In this document: positions 16,173 through 25,511 of the stretch, one piece after another
Position numbering within the stretch: the stretch's first letter is position 1
Layout: every line of letters starts with the position of its first letter
Origin: Rhodobacter huangdaonensis
GTDB taxonomy: Bacteria > Pseudomonadota > Alphaproteobacteria > Rhodobacterales > Rhodobacteraceae
Length of the DNA stretch: 64,000 nt
Direction: 5' to 3'
NCBI RefSeq assembly: GCF_004022465.1
Contig: NZ_SAVA01000015.1
Coordinates: 1-64,000, forward strand
Translations under genes and position numbers: made by a program
The notes under the pieces: model-generated
The model's input: only the letters and a program-made list of their open reading frames with translations
Told to the model about the DNA's origin: nothing
Database searches by the model: none

Positions 16173-18209
16173 TTACGCCTCGCTGGTCAGGATAAGAGCG
16201 CCGGTGCGGTCGACCGTCGCAGTCCACCCCGGCGGCACCAACGTCGTCGCCGTCGGCTCTTCGATGACGGCGGCACCGGTGATCTCGGCTCCGGGCAGCA
16301 GATCGCCGCGCCAGTAGTAGCTGCAGGAGACCGGCGCGCCGGCGAAGGTAATGGTCCCGCTCTCCACCGGTTGCGGATCGGACACCACATCGACGGGCCG
16401 GGTGAGCGAGGACATCACGTCGCTTTCCGTGGCCACCGAGGCCGTGAGGCGGAAGGTCACGATCTCGACATCGCCCATGGAGGCAACCGCCCCGTAGCGG
16501 GTTTCATGGGTCGATTTGAACAGGCCCAGAACGTAGTCCTTGCCCTCGCGCTCCAGCCGGTCGAGATCGACGTCGGAGAGCAGTTCATAGCCCTGACCCT
16601 TGAAGCGCATTTCAAGCTCGTAGGCGAAGGCGATGTCTTCCGCCTTGCCGCCGAACTCGGTGAACTCGGCCTCGGCCTGCCTGCGGATGCGGTCAAAGGC
16701 GGCGCGCACGTCCTCGGCGACGGTGTCGGTGACGCGGATCAGGTTGGTCTCGCGGTAGATGCGCTTGAGGTCGGCCACCAGCAGCCCGAGCGCCGAGAAC
16801 AGCCCCGGATAGGGCGGCACCACCACACGTTGCACCTTGAGTTCGGTGGCGGCCAGCGCGCCGATCATCGGCCCCATGCCGCCATAGGCATAGATCGCAT
16901 AGCCCTTGGGGTCATGCCCGCGCTGCACCGACACCAGGCGAATGCCCTGGCTGATATGGGCGACACTGATGTCGATCATCGCCTGCGCCATCGCCTCGGG
17001 CGTCTCGTTGCTGCCAAGGCCAAGAGCCGCAAGCGCCTCGGTCGCCCGCTCGGGCTGCAGGGTCATGCGTCCGCCCAGGAACCGCTGCGGCCGGATCCAG
17101 CCCAGTTGAACGAGAGCATCGGTCAGCGCCGGGTCTTTCCCGCCGTGGCCATAGCAGGCCGGCCCCGGACGCGCGCCCGCCGATCGCGGCCCGACCTGCA
17201 ACATGCCGCCGGCGTCGATCCAGCCAAGGCTGCCGCCGCCCGCGCCGATATTCGCGATGTCGATGCTGGGCAGGCCCACGGGCAGACCGTCCACCTCGGT
17301 CTCCGAGGTGATCTCGGGCGCACCGTTGGCGATCAGGCAGATATCCGCACTGGTTCCGCCGACATCGAGGGTGATGACATTGTCATCGCCAATGCTGTCC
17401 GCCATCCGCACGGCCCCGATGACACCCGCCGCCGGGCCGGAATTCAGCATCTCGACGCCGCGCCCGTGCGAGCCGCTGCTGGGCAGCACACCGCCCGAGG
17501 ACTGCATGATGAACAGGTTGCATTCCGGCGAGCCGGCGTCGAGGTGCTGCTCCAGCCGTTCGAGATAGCGCCCGACCAACGGCACAAGATAGGCTGCCAT
17601 GGTGGTGGTCGAGGCGCGCTCGTATTCGCGGAAGGTGGGCAGCACGTCCGAGGACAGCACCACAGGAAGGTCCGGGGCGCGTTCGGCGATAATCTCGCGG
17701 ACGCGCTGTTCGTGCTGCGGGTTGCGATAGGCGTGCAGCAGGCAGATTGCCAGGGCCTCGGGTTGCTCCTTTTCCAGCAGCAGGTCCAGAGTTTCGATCA
17801 GCGCCGCCTCGTCCAGCGGGGTGACGATCTCTCCGTTTGCGTCCACCCGCTCGCGGGCCTCGACGCTGAGGTTCAGCGGCACCAGCGGTTCGGGCTTGTG
17901 GCAGGCGATGGCATAGACGTTCGGGCGCAGCTGCCGTTGCAGCAGCAGCAGATCCTTGAACCCTTCGGTGGTCAGCAGCGCGGTCCGGCACCCCTTGCGT
18001 TCAATCACCGCATTGGTTGCCACGGTCGAGCCGTGAAACAGCCGGTCCAGACCGGAAAGGTCGCCGTCCAGCGCCGAGGTCAGACCGTCCAGCACCCCGA
18101 TCGAGGCATCATGCGGCGTGGAGGGAACCTTGTGGCTGTGCACGACGCCACCTTCGATCCAGATAAGGTCGGTGAAAGTGCCCCCGACCTCGATTGCCAT
18201 TTTTACCAT
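16173..18209 (-). CDS. Hydantoinase A / 5-oxoprolinase alpha-type subunit
   Basis: A 678-residue ATP-binding subunit. Actin-like nucleotide motifs: MAIEVGGTFTDLIWIEGG at the N-terminus, STVATNAVIERKG, TEGFKDLLLLQRQ and LDVGGTSADICLIANG in the hydantoinase A domain, followed by GAGGGSLGWIDAGG. Full length for the family (~680-700). It is the first gene of a two-gene minus-strand operon divergent from the aldehyde dehydrogenase operon across a 552-bp spacer, which suggests but does not prove a shared pathway. Confidence 0.92.
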   Translation of the reverse strand: MVKMAIEVGGTFTDLIWIEGGVVHSHKVPSTPHDASIGVLDGLTSALDGDLSGLDRLFHGSTVATNAVIERKGCRTALLTTEGFKDLLLLQRQLRPNVYAIACHKPEPLVPLNLSVEARERVDANGEIVTPLDEAALIETLDLLLEKEQPEALAICLLHAYRNPQHEQRVREIIAERAPDLPVVLSSDVLPTFREYERASTTTMAAYLVPLVGRYLERLEQHLDAGSPECNLFIMQSSGGVLPSSGSHGRGVEMLNSGPAAGVIGAVRMADSIGDDNVITLDVGGTSADICLIANGAPEITSETEVDGLPVGLPSIDIANIGAGGGSLGWIDAGGMLQVGPRSAGARPGPACYGHGGKDPALTDALVQLGWIRPQRFLGGRMTLQPERATEALAALGLGSNETPEAMAQAMIDISVAHISQGIRLVSVQRGHDPKGYAIYAYGGMGPMIGALAATELKVQRVVVPPYPGLFSALGLLVADLKRIYRETNLIRVTDTVAEDVRAAFDRIRRQAEAEFTEFGGKAEDIAFAYELEMRFKGQGYELLSDVDLDRLEREGKDYVLGLFKSTHETRYGAVASMGDVEIVTFRLTASVATESDVMSSLTRPVDVVSDPQPVESGTITFAGAPVSCSYYWRGDLLPGAEITGAAVIEEPTATTLVPPGWTATVDRTGALILTSEA

Positions 18210-18761
18210 GTTTTCCGTCCTGTATGCCGCGCTAACGGCAGAAATTAGTTATCGCGTGGCGCGACTTGCGTCGTCGCGCCCTGCGCGCGTTGCACGCCGG
18301 TGACCGATTCATGATCGGAATGTCTCGTCCCGACCCGGAAACGGCACGCTGGAGCGCGCTGCCCGGTCGGATTGCAGGATGCCTTGTCGGCCTCTGCCCG
18401 ATCACGATGTTCAAAAGACTATTGGTTAAACAGATTGATGCAAGATAATAAAATTGACCGTATTTGATAAATGAATTCACGAAATATGAGCCATGCGAGC
18501 TTCGCAGGTCAAAACAGCCGCAGCGGAGAACGCGCCACTGGCAGCGTTCTTGCGAGATTATTTCGTTAAATGAACTCGCGCCTTTCGCGAAGTTAATTGA
18601 TTTGCGTCAGGTTAATTCCTGCCGTTACGTTCCGATGAACGCGGAAAGGGCCCTGCCGCACGAACGCGGCGATGGACCCGGTCAGCCGGAACCGGCAGTC
18701 GCGACAGCCTGCGCCGGGTGCTGCTGGCAGACGCCGTCAGGTTCGTCAGACGGAGGATTCG
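18210..18761. promoter_or_regulatory. Long divergent intergenic region between hyuA and the ALDH operon
   Basis: A 552-bp spacer with a markedly AT-rich core around 18400-18620, consistent with two divergent promoters. A small hairpin-like repeat (AACTCGCG at 18573-18580 with CGCGAAGTT at 18586-18594, one bulge) and repeated GTTAA words (near 18565, 18592 and 18610) stand out. No convincing gene is seen, and no regulator gene lies next to it. Confidence 0.45.
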
Positions 18762-20249
18762 ATGCACAGAACCAGTCTCTATATCGACGGAACGTTTACC
18801 CCCCCCGAGAGCGGCCGGCACTTTCCGGCAATCGACCCGGCGACCGAGGACCCCTTTGCCGAGGTTGCGGCCGGTCAGGCGGAGGACATCGACCGGGCTG
18901 TGCGTGCGGCGCGGCGCGCCTTCGATGCAGGGGGATGGTCGGGGCTGGACGGAAAGGACCGTGCCATCGTGCTGCGCCGCATCGCGGACGGCATTCGGAC
19001 CCGGCTGCACGACATCGCCCTGCTTGAGGTCCGGGACAATGGCAAACCGCTGCCCGAGGCCGAATGGGACGTCGGCGATGCGGCCTTCTGTTTCGACTAC
19101 TACGCCGACCTTGCGGAACATCGCGCGACGCAACCGGCTGAAACGGTCGATCTGGGCGATGCGCGTTTCGAGGGCAAGATCCACCGCGAGCCCCTGGGCG
19201 TGATCGGCGCCATCACCCCCTGGAACTTTCCCCTGCTCATGGCGGTCTGGAAGGTCGCACCGGCGCTTGCCGCCGGCTGCACCATCGTGCTGAAACCATC
19301 CGAACTCTGCTCGCTCTCCTGCGAGGCACTGGCCCAGGTGATCGACGCCGCCGGGGTGCCGCCCGGCGTCTTCAACCTTGTCACCGGGACCGGGCCGGAG
19401 GCGGGCCAGCCGCTGGCCGATCATCCGCTGGTCGATAAGCTGGCCTTCACCGGCTCGGTGGCCACAGGCCGCAAGGTGATGCAGGCCGCGAGCGCCGGGA
19501 TCCGCGCCGTTTCGCTGGAACTGGGAGGCAAATCGCCCTTCGTGGTCTTTGACGACTGCGACATCGACAAGGCCGTCGAATGGATCATGTTCGGCATCTT
19601 CTGGAACAAGGGCGAGGTCTGTTCAGCCACCTCGCGGGTTCTGGTGCAGCGCGGGCTCTACGACCGGCTTCTGGACCGGCTGCGCACCGCCGCAGAGGCG
19701 ATCGTGATCGGGTCGGGAGAGACGCCGGGCGTCAAGCTCGGGCCGCTGGTATCGAGGGGCCAGTATGACAAGGTGCGCGCCGCCATCGAGGCGGGCCGCC
19801 GGTCCGGCGCCCGTCTGATCACCGGCGGGGGCCGCCCCGCGGGGCTGGACCGTGGCTATTACCTGACACCGACGATCTTTGCCGATGTCCCCACGGAGGC
19901 GGCGATCTGGCGCGAAGAGGTGTTCGGCCCGGTCCTGTGCATCAATCCCTTCGACACCGAGCAGGAGGCCATAGAGCTTGCGAACGACAGCCCCTATGGT
20001 CTTGCCGCGGCGGTGATGTCCGACGATCCCGACCGCTGCGACCGCGTCGCGGCAAGGCTGCGCGCGGGCGTCGTCTGGATCAATTGCTCGCAGCCGACCT
20101 TCACCCAGCTGCCCTGGGGGGGCTACAAGACATCCGGCATCGGCCGCGAACTGGGCCAGGCCGGGTACGATGCCTGTTGCGAGATCAAGCAGATCACCCG
20201 CTTCGACCACAACCTGCATTGGGGCTGGTACCTCGATGCGCCGAAATGA
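18762..20249 (+). CDS. NAD(P)-dependent aldehyde dehydrogenase (betaine-aldehyde dehydrogenase-like)
   Basis: A 495-residue aldehyde dehydrogenase. Catalytic Cys287 lies in WNKGEVCSATSR, the general-base Glu253 in ELGGKSP, Asn155 in TPWNFP and cofactor Lys178 in VLKPSE, with GSVATG as the nucleotide loop. The GEVCSATSR form is typical of betaine- and amino-aldehyde dehydrogenases. GGAGGA precedes the ATG at 18762. It is followed 16 bp later by an amine oxidase-like gene, so it probably oxidises the aldehyde made by that oxidase (inference). Confidence 0.92.
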   Translation: MHRTSLYIDGTFTPPESGRHFPAIDPATEDPFAEVAAGQAEDIDRAVRAARRAFDAGGWSGLDGKDRAIVLRRIADGIRTRLHDIALLEVRDNGKPLPEAEWDVGDAAFCFDYYADLAEHRATQPAETVDLGDARFEGKIHREPLGVIGAITPWNFPLLMAVWKVAPALAAGCTIVLKPSELCSLSCEALAQVIDAAGVPPGVFNLVTGTGPEAGQPLADHPLVDKLAFTGSVATGRKVMQAASAGIRAVSLELGGKSPFVVFDDCDIDKAVEWIMFGIFWNKGEVCSATSRVLVQRGLYDRLLDRLRTAAEAIVIGSGETPGVKLGPLVSRGQYDKVRAAIEAGRRSGARLITGGGRPAGLDRGYYLTPTIFADVPTEAAIWREEVFGPVLCINPFDTEQEAIELANDSPYGLAAAVMSDDPDRCDRVAARLRAGVVWINCSQPTFTQLPWGGYKTSGIGRELGQAGYDACCEIKQITRFDHNLHWGWYLDAPK

Positions 20250-20265
20250 CCCTGCGGAGGCACCG

Positions 20266-21657
20266 ATGACAACCGCCCTGAAGAGCCTCGCCACAGCGAC
20301 GCGCACCCCTTATTGGAAAGAAACCGCCGGACCGCAGCCGGAGTGCCCGCCGCTGCAGACGGATCTGCGCTGCGACCTTGCCATTGTCGGGGGCGGGTTC
20401 ACCGGGCTCTGGACGGCGCTTGAGGCGCGACGCCGCCTGCCGGATGCGCGGATCGTGCTGGTCGATGCCGGGCTTTGCGGCAATGCCGCGTCGGGGCGCA
20501 ATGGCGGGTTCTGCGCGCCCTCGATCTCGCACGGGATCGGCAATGCAATGCAGCGCTGGCCGAACGAGGCAGAGACCCTGATCCGCCTCGGGCGCGCCAA
20601 TCTGGACGATTTCGAAGCCGATCTGGTCGAGTATGGCATGGAGGTGGAGTTCGAACGCGCGGGCAAGCTGACGGTCGCCGCGACCCCCTGGCAGATCGAG
20701 GGGCTGCAGGCTCAGCAGGCGCTTTCCCAGCGGTTCGGGGTCGAGGCCCGCTTCCTTGAAGGCGACGCCCTGCGCGAGCGGCTGGCGTCGCCCCTCTACC
20801 CGGCCGGTCTGTTCGAGCCGAACTATGCGCTGCTGAACCCCGGCAAGATGGTGGCCGAGCTGCGGCGTGTCGCGCTGGCCAGGGGGGTCGAGATCCACGA
20901 GGCCACGCCGGTGAGCGGGGTGGCAAAGCAGGCCGATGGCGTCACATTGCTCACGCCGGGCGGACGGATCGCGGCGGCCCGGGTGGTTCTGGCGACCAAT
21001 GCCGCGCCGCCGCTTTTGCGCCGGTTGCGCAGCGCCGCCATCCCGATCTTCGACTATGCCATCGTGACCCGCCCGCTTGACGCGGACGAGCTGGCCGCGA
21101 TCGGCTGGGCTGGCCGGTATGGCATCGCCGACAGCGGGAACCGGTTCCATTACGTCCGCAAGACCGCCGACAACCGCATCCTGTGGGGCGGCTTCGACGC
21201 GGTCTATCATTTCGGGTCGCGCCGCGACGCCGCCTTCCTGACCGAGAGCGACAGCTTTGAACGCCTCGCCCGGAATTTCGCCCGCGCCTTGCCGCCGCTT
21301 GCCGATGTGCCGCTGACCCATGCCTGGGGCGGGATCATCGACACCTCGGCGCGCACCACCTTCTTTGCGGGAACGGCGCAGGGCGGTCGCGTGGCCTATG
21401 CGATGGGGTTCACCGGGCAGGGCGTCTCGGCCAGCCGGTTCGCGGCACTGACGATGCTCGACCTGCTCGAGGGGCGCGAGACCGAACGGACGGCCCTGCG
21501 CATGCTGCGCCGCCCGCCCTTCCCCTTCCCGCCGGAACCCTTGCGCTGGCTTGGCATCCGCATGGCCCAGCACGGGCTTGCGCGTGAGGACGAAACCGGG
21601 CGGCGCTCTGCCTTCAACAAGGTCCTCGACGCGTTCGGCGTCGGCTTCGATTCATGA
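20266..21657 (+). CDS. FAD-dependent amine/amino-acid oxidase (PuuB / DAO family)
   Basis: A 463-residue flavoprotein of the DAO superfamily. A short N-terminal extension with PYWKETAGP is followed by the FAD Rossmann motif LAIVGGGFTGLW, SGRNGGFCAPSISHG (PuuB-like) and a C-terminal GFTGQGVSASRF. Family members oxidise gamma-glutamylputrescine, glycine derivatives or other secondary amines, giving an aldehyde and an amine. GCGGAGG lies before the ATG at 20266. Its stop overlaps a possible start of the cupin gene, so ALDH, oxidase and cupin form one operon. Confidence 0.9.
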   Translation: MTTALKSLATATRTPYWKETAGPQPECPPLQTDLRCDLAIVGGGFTGLWTALEARRRLPDARIVLVDAGLCGNAASGRNGGFCAPSISHGIGNAMQRWPNEAETLIRLGRANLDDFEADLVEYGMEVEFERAGKLTVAATPWQIEGLQAQQALSQRFGVEARFLEGDALRERLASPLYPAGLFEPNYALLNPGKMVAELRRVALARGVEIHEATPVSGVAKQADGVTLLTPGGRIAAARVVLATNAAPPLLRRLRSAAIPIFDYAIVTRPLDADELAAIGWAGRYGIADSGNRFHYVRKTADNRILWGGFDAVYHFGSRRDAAFLTESDSFERLARNFARALPPLADVPLTHAWGGIIDTSARTTFFAGTAQGGRVAYAMGFTGQGVSASRFAALTMLDLLEGRETERTALRMLRRPPFPFPPEPLRWLGIRMAQHGLAREDETGRRSAFNKVLDAFGVGFDS

Positions 21658-21668
21658 AAGGAAACAGC

Positions 21669-22040
21669 ATGACCCGCTCGCCCCGGCACGTTCTGGACTT
21701 CAGTGATGCCTCGGTTCCGGCGGTGGAAAGCGCCGTCTCGGACCCCGCCGTCGTCGACCGGCCCTACAGCGCCCGCAGCTGGCGGCATTTCCAGCGTCAG
21801 GGCGGCGGCGCCCTCGCCGGGATCTGGGAGGCCGAACCGCATCTCGAGTGCGTCGACTGCGATTATGACGAGCTGTGCCATCTGCTCGAGGGCCAGGTGC
21901 GGCTGACCGATGCGAGCGGCGTCTCCCGGGTTTTCGGGCCGGGAGACAGCTTCGTCGTCGCCGCCGGGTTCTCCGGCACCTGGGAAAACCTGACGCCTGT
22001 GCGCAAGGTCTTCTTCATCCTGAACCCGTCCCGCGCCTGA
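21669..22040 (+). CDS. Cupin-domain protein (DUF861/EutQ-like)
   Basis: A 123-residue single-domain cupin. The barrel motifs are CDYDELCHLLEGQVRLTD and GPGDSFVVAAGFSGTWENL, characteristic of the cupin_3/DUF861 group. Members often accompany amine and aldehyde catabolism genes, but most have no assigned reaction. The start at 21669 has AAAGGAAA just upstream; an ATG at 21654 overlapping the previous stop (ATGA) is the alternative. The gene ends 28 bp from the convergent TRAP dctM gene. Confidence 0.85.
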   Translation: MTRSPRHVLDFSDASVPAVESAVSDPAVVDRPYSARSWRHFQRQGGGALAGIWEAEPHLECVDCDYDELCHLLEGQVRLTDASGVSRVFGPGDSFVVAAGFSGTWENLTPVRKVFFILNPSRA

Positions 22041-22068
22041 GGGGGGCAATACGCCCCCCCCTGCCCCG

Positions 22069-23376
22069 TCAGCGCATCAGCGACGGCAGGTACAGGCTGA
22101 TCACCGGAAAGGCGACCAGCAGTGCCAGGGTGATCAGGTCGACCGCGATGAACCAGCTCACCCCGCGGAAGATCGAGACCAGTGGCACCCGGTCGCCCAG
22201 GGCGGCCTTGACGATATAGACATTCAGGCCGACCGGGGGCGTCACCAGGCCGATCTCCAGCAGCTTCACCAGAAGGATGCCGAAATAGATCGGCTCGATC
22301 CCGGCTTCTCGAACCACGGGCAGGATGATCGGCATGGTCAGAAGCAGGATGCCGATGGAATCCAGGAAGCATCCCAGGATGAGGTAAAGCACGGCGACCA
22401 TCGCGATCACGATGAGATCGGTCGAGCCGAACGCCAGCAGGGAGGACGCGATATAGCTCGGCACGCCGCTGAGCGTCATGAACTTGCCCAGCAATGTCGT
22501 CCCGATCACCACCATGAAGATCCCCGCAGTGCTGGCGAGCGTCGCAAGACCGCTGCGGTAGAGCGAGTGCCAGCTGAGCGACCGCCGCGCGGCGCCAAGC
22601 GCAATCGCCAGCGCCGCCCCGACCGCCCCGGCCTCGGTCGGGCTGAACAGGCCGACGAAGATGCCGACGAGCACGCCGACGATGATCGCCGGCAGGGCCC
22701 AGACCTCTTTTGCCGCATCAAGGAAATCGCGCCGGCTGAAGGATTCGGAAACCGCCGGGGCCAGCCCGGGATTCAGCGAACACCGGATGACGATCATCCC
22801 GATGAACATGGTGGCCGACAGAAGACCCGGCAGGAAACCCGCCATGAACAGCTTGGCGATCGAGACCTCGGCGAGATAGCCGTAAAGCACCATCAGGATG
22901 CTCGGCGGGATCAGCGATCCAAGCGTGCCCGAGGCGGCGATGACACCTGTGGCAAGGCCCGCGTCATACCTGTAGCGCAGCATTTCCGGCGTAGCGATGC
23001 GGGCGAAGGCCGATGAGGTGGCGACGCTCGACCCCGACGCCGCCGACAGCAGCGCACAGGCCCCGACACTGGCCACGGCCAGCCCTCCTGGCAGCCAGGA
23101 CAGCAGGATGCGCATCGCCCGGAACAGGCCGGCGGAAATCCCGGTTTCGGCGGCGATGAATCCCATCAGCAGGAACATCGGGATCGCCGTCAGGTTCCAG
23201 TCGCCGACGAAGTTGAAGGGCACCGCGGTTAGCATGCCCCAGGCGGCCCGCATATTCAGCAGCACGCCGATCCCGATGAACGAGACCAGCCCCAGGGCGA
23301 CCCCGATCTGCACGCGCAGCAGCAGCAGGATCAGGCCCGCGCCCAACCCCAGGAATCCGATTGTCAAGTTATCCAT
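22069..23376 (-). CDS. dctM: TRAP transporter large permease subunit
   Basis: A 435-residue membrane protein with about 12 hydrophobic helices, the channel-forming subunit of a sodium-coupled TRAP importer. Family motifs: AIPMFLLMGFIAAETG, SAASGSSVATSSAFARIATPEM, ASGTLGSLIPPSILMVLYG, FSPTEAGAVGAALAI and VTPPVGLNVYIVKA. It is the last gene of dctP-dctQ-dctM on the minus strand and lies convergent with the cupin gene. Confidence 0.94.
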   Translation of the reverse strand: MDNLTIGFLGLGAGLILLLLRVQIGVALGLVSFIGIGVLLNMRAAWGMLTAVPFNFVGDWNLTAIPMFLLMGFIAAETGISAGLFRAMRILLSWLPGGLAVASVGACALLSAASGSSVATSSAFARIATPEMLRYRYDAGLATGVIAASGTLGSLIPPSILMVLYGYLAEVSIAKLFMAGFLPGLLSATMFIGMIVIRCSLNPGLAPAVSESFSRRDFLDAAKEVWALPAIIVGVLVGIFVGLFSPTEAGAVGAALAIALGAARRSLSWHSLYRSGLATLASTAGIFMVVIGTTLLGKFMTLSGVPSYIASSLLAFGSTDLIVIAMVAVLYLILGCFLDSIGILLLTMPIILPVVREAGIEPIYFGILLVKLLEIGLVTPPVGLNVYIVKAALGDRVPLVSIFRGVSWFIAVDLITLALLVAFPVISLYLPSLMR

Positions 23377-23388
23377 TACTGTCTCTGT

Positions 23389-23910
23389 TCAGCTCTCGAT
23401 GTCTTCGGGCACGTCCGGAGAGGGGTTGAAACCGGGATCTGTCGCCGCCTGCCATGCGTTGGCGACAACCATCAGCAGCGCCGCGGCAAAGCCGACGGGC
23501 AAGGCCAGCTTTGCCGGCCAGATCGTCAGGAAAACCGCGCCCATGATCATTTCATGCATCCTGAAGGATCGCAGCGCATCGGCCCCGGTCTGCCAGGTCA
23601 GCAGGCCGAAGAAGGCCGCCGTGACCAGGTATGACGCCACGAGGACCCAGCGTTGCGCCGCTTCGGGCAGCATCCGGTAAACCAGATCGACCGCGATGGG
23701 TTCTTTCTTCAGCTCGACGAAGGCAAGCGGGAGAAAGACCACAAGCACCATGTGATAGACCGAAATGATCTCGAGATTGCCGGGGATCGGACGGCCGGCA
23801 AGATTGCTTGCCAGCACGTCGATCACGGTCTGAAGCATCATGAGAAACAGGCTCATGATCGCGACGACGGCCAGCCCTATGGCGAGACGTCTTGTCCAGC
23901 GTAAAAACAA
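23389..23910 (-). CDS. dctQ: TRAP transporter small permease subunit
   Basis: A small four-helix membrane subunit (about 173 residues). DctQ features include LGVDLL-region equivalents: LAGRPIPGNLEIISVYHMVL, VFLPLAFVELKKEPIAVDLV and the C-terminal FLTIWPAKLALPVGFAAALL. A longer open frame reaches 24060 but overlaps dctP heavily. A TTG at 23910 preceded by AAGGAG at 6-base spacing gives a normal family length and is taken as start. It lies between dctP (38 bp upstream) and dctM (12 bp downstream). Confidence 0.85.
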   Translation of the reverse strand: MFLRWTRRLAIGLAVVAIMSLFLMMLQTVIDVLASNLAGRPIPGNLEIISVYHMVLVVFLPLAFVELKKEPIAVDLVYRMLPEAAQRWVLVASYLVTAAFFGLLTWQTGADALRSFRMHEMIMGAVFLTIWPAKLALPVGFAAALLMVVANAWQAATDPGFNPSPDVPEDIES

Positions 23911-23948
23911 CCGCTTCTCCTTTTCAGGCCACGCCTTAGACCCGGTCT

Positions 23949-25073
23949 TCAGTTCAGACCGTAGGTCGAGACATCGAGGTTGCCATAGATCTCTTTCTTG
24001 AAGATCGCCTGCAGGGCTGCGGTATCGCTTCGGTCCACATTTGCCAGAAGACCCTGCCATTTCGCGTAGACCGCGTTGAACCGCGCGATCAGATCCGCCG
24101 CGCCCTCGACGTCGAGCCGGGCCGCCACCTCGAGCGCCATCGGCTCCACCTTCTGCGCGATGAAGGTGTCCAAGGCGGCCTGCAGATCTGCATCCGGTTC
24201 ATGCAGCGTGACCCCGTGATCCCCGGCCTCGGCAAGCGCGTCATCGACAGACTGCTCGAAGGCGGTGGTCATGGTGACGAGGTTGTCCGAAATGCTGTCG
24301 ACGAGCAGCTGGCGTTTCTCTTCCGACAGGCCGGACCAGGTCCGTTGGTTCATGGCATATTGCCACCCTGCGAAATACTGCCCGAGGTCCAGCAGGGTCA
24401 CGTCCTTTGCCACATCCCAAAGCGACCGCGTCTTGAGGTCGTTGGGCGAATTGGCCGCGCAGTCGAGCTGCCCCTTCTCGAGCCCCGTGAACATTTCCGA
24501 GGACGGCACGTTCACCGCCGCGGCCTGCACCGAGGCGGCCCAGGCGGCGTGGACGGGGCTTGGCATCCGGATTTTCTTGCCCGCGATATCGCCAAGCGAG
24601 ACGATGGGCGTCGAGCATATCAGCGCATACGAGGGCGAGGCGTAGCTTCCCAGAAAGACGATGCCCTGCTTGCGGAACATCTGCTGCATCTGCGCGTCGT
24701 TCAGATAGAAATCCGCGACGGCCGCTGTCAGGACCATGCTGTCGTTGAACGAAATGCCAAGCGCGGCCAGCACGTTGTCCGCCGGAAGCTCGGACGGCGT
24801 ATAGGTGCCGGCGTGATAGGTCATGTCGACGATGCCGTCCCGGAGGCCGGACAGGTTGGCACTCGGCGGCAGCACGGAATCGCCGGTATAGACCTTCAGC
24901 GTCAGCTCTCCGCCCGATTTGTCCTCAAGCGTCCGCGCCAGGGCCTGATAGCCGTCCTTCACCAGCGGATAGGTGTCCGGGAACCAGGTGCTGGCGGTGA
25001 TCTCCTGCGCGGCGGCAGGCAGGGCCGTAGCGCTGCACAGCCCGAAAAAGAGAGCTCCTGCAATGCGTTTCAT
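23949..25073 (-). CDS. dctP: TRAP transporter periplasmic solute-binding protein
   Basis: A 374-residue binding protein with a Sec signal peptide (MKRIAGALFFGLCSATALPA, cleavage near AAAQ). TRAP family pattern: STWFPDTYPLVKDGYQALAR, VYTGDSVLPPSANLSGLRDG, LGDIAGKKIRMP, FTGLEKGQLDCAANSP and the expected arginine in the GKKIRM ligand region. These proteins bind organic acids and amino or sulfonated acids. It is the first gene of the dctPQM operon, 438 bp from the divergent LysR gene, which probably regulates it. Confidence 0.93.
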   Translation of the reverse strand: MKRIAGALFFGLCSATALPAAAQEITASTWFPDTYPLVKDGYQALARTLEDKSGGELTLKVYTGDSVLPPSANLSGLRDGIVDMTYHAGTYTPSELPADNVLAALGISFNDSMVLTAAVADFYLNDAQMQQMFRKQGIVFLGSYASPSYALICSTPIVSLGDIAGKKIRMPSPVHAAWAASVQAAAVNVPSSEMFTGLEKGQLDCAANSPNDLKTRSLWDVAKDVTLLDLGQYFAGWQYAMNQRTWSGLSEEKRQLLVDSISDNLVTMTTAFEQSVDDALAEAGDHGVTLHEPDADLQAALDTFIAQKVEPMALEVAARLDVEGAADLIARFNAVYAKWQGLLANVDRSDTAALQAIFKKEIYGNLDVSTYGLN

Positions 25074-25467
25074 GTCTTTTCTTTCCCTGTTGTTCGCTTT
25101 TTTGCGGATTCGGACCGGTCGTTTCTCGACCGTGTCACTTGTTCTTCGTTTGCCCGCCGGGGGCTTCGCAGCCTGTCATTCCCTCTTTCACGAGGTCTCC
25201 CGGCCTGGACCGGATCACCGTCAGCACACTGCCGGACCGTCCGGAGCGCGGTGGCCGCACGCGGTCTTCATCGCCGATCGGCTCACGGGCGGCAACAATA
25301 TCCGGCATGCCGCCGTTGCTGCGGCGGCCGGGCCGTCAGATGTGTCGATCTACACTTCCGCCCAGTGCACGGGGCTTTCGGATTGGCATGCCCGGCGCTC
25401 TTCCGCCGACGACGGATCTCGATTGAAAAAAGATTATTCATTAGTCTCTTTGACGCAAGGAAAAAAA
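25074..25467. other. Intergenic region between dctP and LysR gene, mostly unassigned
   Basis: About 390 bp. The dctP-proximal part carries the dctP ribosome site (GGGAAAGAAAAGAC). The middle (25140-25420) is GC-rich and partly open but shows no recognisable protein. The last 60 bp turn sharply AT-rich toward the LysR promoter. It may hold remains of a lost gene. Confidence 0.4.
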
Positions 25468-25486
25468 ATTGATTAGATGTATCAAT
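25468..25486. promoter_or_regulatory. LysR-type operator candidate upstream of the GcvA-like regulator
   Basis: Perfect inverted repeat ATTGAT-N7-ATCAAT in an A/T-rich stretch, fitting the LysR T-N11-A consensus, with its right edge 25 bp before the regulator's ATG. This is the usual position for autoregulation and divergent activation. Confidence 0.65.
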
Positions 25487-25511
25487 TCAATTCTCATATC
25501 TGGCGAAAATC

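Noticed and set aside
24973..25476. 167-codon plus-strand frame between dctP and the LysR gene
   Set aside because: It starts inside dctP, shows no family pattern and ends in the AT-rich regulator promoter.
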